A stretch of 13,932 nucleotides of DNA from contig JADIIX010000319.1 of NCBI GenBank assembly GCA_027604505.1, positions 1 through 13,932 of the forward strand, written 5' to 3'. The notes under the pieces were generated by a model, which was not told the origin of the DNA, made no database searches, and saw only the letters and a list, made by a program, of their open reading frames with translations. Numbering within the stretch: the first letter of the stretch is position 1; every line of letters begins with the position of its first letter. The stretch comes from Gonapodya sp. JEL0774. Its lineage: Eukaryota; Monoblepharomycota; Monoblepharidomycetes; Monoblepharidales; Gonapodyaceae. Below, in pieces: positions 9,790-13,932 of this stretch. The translations under genes and the position numbers were made by a program.

Positions 9790-9923
9790 GGTAGGGCAAT
9801 AATTTGTGAAATGGTTTTATTCGACCGATTCCAACGACTGGCGCAAAGATCTGGTGCAGAATCATAATGGCGTTCGGAAATAATGGATCTCGCGAGGCTG
9901 ACCGGTTGAACAGTTGACCCACT

Positions 9924-9952
9924 CCGACGGCAACCCCACAACCCCGATCCGG
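9924..9952. promoter_or_regulatory. CCG/CGG half-site cluster upstream of transporter
   Basis: CCG-A-CGG (9924-9930) and CCG-ATC-CGG (9944-9952) are everted CGG triplets, a layout used by some Zn2Cys6 regulators, including those controlling drug pumps. They lie about 160-185 bp upstream of the transporter ATG. Spacing alone cannot identify the factor. Confidence 0.25.
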
Positions 9953-10109
9953 ACAGAACTGCGCTCACCGCTTATCGATACCGACGCCATTCTCTAAGAT
10001 CGAGCCCTTCTGCTCCACACGGCTCCCGTTTCCCGCCTTTCTGCCCCCAGTCGAGTTTAAGTTCGCCTCAAACCAAAACAAACTCACCTCCACCCTCAGG
10101 TCGAACTAA

Positions 10110-13100
10110 ATGTCACCCAGCACTCAAATACAGGAGGGAGACTCCAAAAACGAGTCCAGAGTGGAACCCGGGCTTCCTGATGCTTCTATTCCGTCCTTTG
10201 ATTTTTCCTCTGCCACTGCAACAGAATCAAATTTGGAGGCCTCCACCGCGACTCTCCAAAGCAACGACACTAAGTTGAAACCAGAAGCGGAGACAGCCAT
10301 TGATATGGGCCCATCCGCCGAGGCGGCTGTGAAAGATGCGCAGTTGGGCAGAGACGGCAAACTGACACCTGAGGACGAACCACGAGCAAGCTCCCCAAAA
10401 CCGAAAGATGAAACTCGGAGGATTGCGCTTGCGGTTCTTGCCCTCTCACTTGGAATGGCAGTTTCCACTATTGACGGCAGTAAGTGCTTGCCTGTCACTC
10501 TATACATTCACCTCATGGACTGATTGCGCGTTCATTCTCAATTATTAGCATTCGTTGGTGAGCAATCTCACATGTTTCACTTTGGAATATCTCTGAGGAA
10601 CCTGCGATTTACCTGCAGCTACGATGCTTCCAACAATCTCGAGGGACTTGAATGGGGCTGACTCCTATCAATGGGTGCGGTTCAAACCACACTTTTGTTT
10701 CGGACGGCATGTGTTGCAGCTGGTGAGCTTTCTTCACAGGTGGGAACCGGTTACCTCCTCACCTCTACCGCCCTGGCTCCCGTCTGGGGAAAACTGTCGG
10801 ACATTGTGAGTCTCGACTTGTCCATCGTTGCCCAACAACGCCCCTCCCTTACTCAAAACTCAAACACTACCTGTACACTCGAAGTTTGGTCGCAAAGAAC
10901 TCCTGATGTTCTGCATGATTGAATTCACCGTGTTCTCAGCCCTCTGCGCCGTTTCCAACTCCATGACGATGCTTATCGTCTCACGACTTTTCCAAGGGAT
11001 TGGGGGTGGGGCGCTCATGGCCCTCACATTTGTCGTCATTGGGGAGATTATTGCACCCCGCGAGAGGGGAAAGTATATGGGAATTTGAGTATTGTGTATC
11101 GATCATCTGGTTTCCCAAGACACAAGACTAATCTGTGTTTTGCATTTGCAATATGTTCTTCACGTGATACCTAAATTACTGACAGTCAGGGAGCTATCAC
11201 AGGCATATGCGCCATTATCGGTCCGGTGAGTCACTTCCCTGTTGCTATGGAACTCAGTGGGCTATCCTTTATCTCACACTGCTTTCAAATATTCCTATCG
11301 CCATTTTACGCAGTTCCTTGGAGGTGTCATCACTGATCATCTCTCCTGGCGATGGGGATTCTGGCTCAAGTTCGTACCTGTAACTTTGAGGTTCCCAACA
11401 ATCAAAGGATAACCTTGCGTATTTGTCTTAACAGTGTCCCTGTCGGCATTATCGCCCTCATCGCGTATCAAATCGCCCTCAAACTCCCCAAACCTGCCGG
11501 AACGTTCCGATCGCAACTCGCTCGCGTGGATACCCTCGGCGTCTTGCTCATCACTGGGGCCATCACACTGCTTCTCTTGGCATTCACATGGGGCGGAGTG
11601 ACGTACCCGTGGGTCAGCGGTCAGGTGCTGGGAACGACTGCAGTGGCGCTGGTAGTGCTTCCGGGGTTTTTGTGGTGGGAGACGAAGTCCCCGGAACCCG
11701 TGGTTCCCTTGGAGCTTGTACGTGTCGACGGTTTCCCAAAATTAACTCGATCAAATTAACTCATTTTTCTCGATGCCTGCGCCGGGGGAACACAGTTCAA
11801 AAACCTCAACTACATTCTCACAAACGTGGTTTTGTTCTGTAAGTACATTCCGGCCTGGATATGGTCAATCGTCATTCGCCACTAATTTCCTAATAAACGC
11901 ATCACATTTCTTTCAGTCGTTGGATGGGCCATATATGGTATGGGGTGCGTTCTCAAAGCCGTGTGCGATTTTCTGAGCCACTGCTGTTTCATCCATTCGG
12001 TCCGATCTTTCCAGCTATTTCCTCCCAATCTACTTCCAAACAGTCCGGGGCCTCTCTCCCACTGATAGTGGTGTCATGAATATACCACTCACGGCTTTCT
12101 TGATCATTTCGTCCATTGCAGTCGGTGTTGCCACCATGAAAACTGGCATGTAAGTAACCAATGGATTTGTAAGCTCTGTGGATTGATTTTAAACTAATTT
12201 GACCCATGCTTGTCATTTTTTTTGGGCGGAACCGAAATTTTAGTTACGTCCGATTCCCACAAGTTGGCATGGCTCTTGTGGCTGTCGCGATGGGACTGTT
12301 CTCCATGCTCGATGAAAACTCAGAAAAATGGCTGGAGATCATACCGCAGGTCATTTGCGGTGTGGGCTTTGGGATGACTATGAGGTGAGTCCGGAATTTC
12401 TGAGAAACAGCCCGCTGAGTGGGAATGAATTACGAAAGGCGTCCACTGTATAATTGATCAATAATCGCGTACGCAGCACAGGAACACTTATCGCTCAAAC
12501 AAACGCGCCAGGTGGGTTTCAAAAGGTGGGGAAACGATGATGCAGGCGTCTTATGACTGGCTTCATCTCCTATTCACGTCCTTGAATTTCTCCCGGGCTT
12601 GCGACTTTTCAGATCACATGATTGGTCCTTCTTCCACTATCGCCAACTTTACTCGCTCATTGGGAGCCGTTCTGGGTATCGCGGTAAGCGTTATTGGCTG
12701 AACTTGATACGGATGAAGTTCGACCTCGACTGAAAGTGTCCAATCGCACTACCAGGTGTTTGCGACAATTCTACAAAATATCTCTGGTAGTCACGCAGCT
12801 TCCGGATTAACAACAGTTGCCATGCAGTATAAACTCAGCTCTAGTCAAATTGCTGTGAGTAGGAGTTGCACAACGTTGCATATGCGATGCACGTATTTTC
12901 GCATCTCATTCTTCTCGCTCTTGTCCGTGCTTCTTCTTCGTCACTTTAAAGCTGTTTCTGGCATCGTTACAATCGGAGTTTAGTGGCGTTCAGGTGGACC
13001 TCTCTTCGATTCCGTTGGATGCTTTGCAGGCCCTGCGGCTTGTTTATCGGCAGGCAACGGTTGCAGGCCTCCGCTTCGCGTGAGTTGTCTACATTTATTG

Positions 13101-13263
13101 AATCCATTCTTTGGCATCTCTATTTGCTAACTTTCATACTGTGAAAATGTTTTACAGCTTCATATCTTGCATTCCCACCTCTCTTCTTGGCGTCATGGCT
13201 GCGCTTTTCGTCAAACATCTCCCACTTCGGAAAACAGCTTCTATCAAGATGGAGGTGGAGTGA
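10110..13263 (+). CDS. DHA2-type major facilitator (14-TM) transporter, one donor defective
   Basis: Proton-coupled membrane exporter of the DHA2 drug:H+ antiporter type; substrate unknown. Exons: 10110-10479, 10549-10557, 10619-10674, 10740-10805, 10885-11084, 11186-11225, 11314-11369, 11435-11717, 11796-11838, 11917-11944, 12015-12149, 12244-12384, 12477-12511, 12613-12683, 12756-12854, 12952-13079, 13158-13263. They sum to 1866 nt, 621 residues. Residues 1-103 form an acidic, Ser/Thr-rich cytosolic tail. About 14 hydrophobic segments follow. Motif A is GKLSDIFGRK at 162-171; RLFQGIGGG at 201-209 and GPFLGG at 246-251 match the antiporter motifs. Phases agree at every junction, but exon 5 ends in AT|TTGAGT instead of AT|GTGAGT. 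Unspliced reading stops at TGA 11086; a cryptic GTATAT donor at 11073 would give a 617-residue variant. The last intron acceptors (12951 chosen; 12978 and 12992 also in frame) are less sure. It may be functional, alternatively spliced or a young pseudogene. Confidence 0.88.
10549..10557 (+). other. 9-nt micro-exon in transporter
   Basis: CATTCGTTG is flanked by TTAG and GTGAGC. Joined to exon 1 (phase 1) and exon 3 it yields DGTFVATMLPTIS, which restores the conserved end of TM1 found across DHA2 transporters. Skipping it keeps the frame but deletes three residues (GTAT... giving DGATMLPTIS) in a conserved segment. Introns of 69 and 61 nt lie on either side. Confidence 0.75.
11073..11090 (+). 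other. Non-canonical (TT) 5' splice site and cryptic GTATAT donor
   Basis: The expected exon 5 end is after 11084, because AT joined to the T at 11186 gives Ile and the conserved RGKYMGIQGAITG. The next six bases are TTGAGT, one change away from GTGAGT. The frame then reads TGA at 11086-11088. The only GT in range before that stop is at 11073-11074 (GTATAT), in the same phase; its use would replace Lys230 by Asn and delete Tyr231-Ile234. The acceptor at 11185 (ACTGACAG) is normal. Confidence 0.7.
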
Positions 13264-13567
13264 TTTAAAATATTATCTTACTTGTAGTGTGTTCTGTGCT
13301 TTAGAGTGTTTATGTATCAGGTTTGCTTGTGTCTATGTATGTAGTGTATGAGTCAGGTCATAAATAGACTCTGCGCGGATTGACGCTTAGATGGTTCATA
13401 ATTTTCTGCCTTTAGCGGAAACACCCTCTTCGGCAGCCGATTACGTGTCTGGCGTAAGTGTCAGTCAAGTTAGTGGTTTTGATCTGTTTTTGTGTTTTTT
13501 AACGTGCTGACCAAAGCGTTCACCATCGACAGGCACAATCAAACTCTCGTTGTCCTTTGCTATTTCG
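13264..13567. other. Intergenic region, transporter to zinc-finger gene
   Basis: About 300 bp between two genes on the plus strand. The first 80 bp hold the transporter's TATGTA elements. A TATA-like ATAAATAG lies at 13360-13367, about 200 bp before the next ATG. An open frame beginning at 13492 has no ATG of its own and overlaps the next gene out of frame, so I do not call it. Confidence 0.5.
13311..13343 (+). terminator. Transporter 3'-end elements, TATGTA x3
   Basis: TATGTA occurs at 13311-13316 and twice overlapping at 13334-13343, 48-75 nt after the transporter stop, in a TG-rich tract. This matches yeast-type polyadenylation efficiency elements and parallels the symplekin and hydrolase 3' ends. 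Confidence 0.45.
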
Positions 13568-13932
13568 ATGCGGCCCCCCAGCCATGCGTCCAAGTTTACT
13601 GTCCAATGCCGCGTCTGTGGGCCTCAGCGATCTGCCATCCGTGGCAAACACTGCTCGAGCTGCGGGACAAGAATCTCGATGATGTGAGTGTTCGAAACGT
13701 CCCATGTAATTTGTGGACGGGGTGATTGTCATTGTATGAAATTCTCATACGTACTGCTTCAACTGTCCTGGGTCCCTCTATGACCGATCTTTTCTGGTCA
13801 GATGTCGAACATGCTACAAAGCATTCTCCGATGGCGGTGGATCAACGTCCTACCTCCAACATACCCACTGCGGGGGTGATCATCGACCTAGTATACCAAT
13901 GAATCTAAAGAAAAAACAGGTCTTGCGAGTTG
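13568..13932 (+). CDS. Cysteine-rich, probably zinc-binding protein, 3'-truncated
   Basis: Unrecognised protein whose start is supported by an in-frame stop at 13508-13510 and no other ATG between. Exon 1 (13568-13683) ends at a GTGAGT donor in phase 2. The only AG acceptor before the cysteines run out ends at 13801, so exon 2 starts at 13802 and the frame stays open to the window edge (82 residues in view). Visible ligands are Cys14-x2-Cys17, Cys29-x2-Cys32, Cys40-x2-Cys43 and the cluster His59, His61, Cys62, in the manner of zinc ribbons. The region after residue 47 is Gly/Ser-rich, then basic. An alternative model begins exon 2 at 13751 and adds a further CxxC in frame, but its acceptor would be AC, not AG. 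With the C-terminus missing, no function can be assigned; nucleic-acid or protein binding are both possible. Confidence 0.6.

Larger units (their letters stand above)
9346..10109. promoter_or_regulatory. Divergent promoter region, hydrolase/transporter
   Basis: 764 bp between the two divergent ATGs, so both promoters lie here. On the hydrolase side there is a TATA-like ATAAATAC (minus, near 9382-9389). On the transporter side a long pyrimidine-rich tract ends in CAG near 10048-10050, which would fit an acceptor of a 5'-UTR intron or simply a CT-rich leader. Several short factor-like sites are listed separately. A frame of 72 codons at 9649-9867 has no recognisable similarity and is not called. 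Confidence 0.6.

Noticed and set aside
9649-9867. 72-codon frame in the divergent promoter
   Set aside because: No recognisable domain, and it spans the CCAAT pair; more likely regulatory DNA.

Overview
The window looks like nuclear DNA from an intron-rich fungus. The best guess is an early-diverging lineage such as a chytrid; a basidiomycete is possible. The grounds are GT-AG introns of mostly 45-125 nt in every recognisable gene, fungal-type gene families, and TATGTA-type 3' end elements. The lineage is inference. No bacterial, viral or mobile-element features, rRNA, tRNA or CRISPR were seen.

Layout, left to right. (1) 1-1247, plus strand: the 3' part of an unrecognised protein gene. (2) 1248-2062: convergent gap shared by two 3' ends. 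(3) 2063-7110, minus strand: a complete 12-exon gene for symplekin/Pta1, the scaffold of the mRNA cleavage and polyadenylation complex. Spliced by hand it is in frame throughout and gives 1300 residues. (4) 7111-7798: its promoter region, with a TATA-like box and a Gcn4/AP-1-type palindrome. (5) 7799-9345, minus strand: a 3-exon secreted alpha/beta hydrolase resembling secretory lipases, 457 residues. (6) 9346-10109: a 764-bp divergent promoter region with several transcription-factor-like sites. (7) 10110-13263, plus strand: a 17-exon, roughly 14-TM DHA2-type major facilitator transporter, 621 residues if intact, containing a 9-nt micro-exon. (8) 13568-13932, plus strand: the 5' part of a cysteine-rich, probably zinc-binding protein cut by the window end.

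The hydrolase and transporter are divergently transcribed and could be co-regulated (hydrolysis outside the cell, transport at the membrane), but this rests only on arrangement. The symplekin gene is housekeeping.

The most unusual signals are about splicing. The transporter has lost a canonical donor (TT where GT is expected), so unspliced reading hits a stop. The zinc-finger gene has a phase-compatible site where AC stands in place of an acceptor AG. All 11 symplekin introns are canonical. Three neighbouring genes share a TATGTA element 48-80 nt past their stops. I found no convincing new defence or mobile system here.
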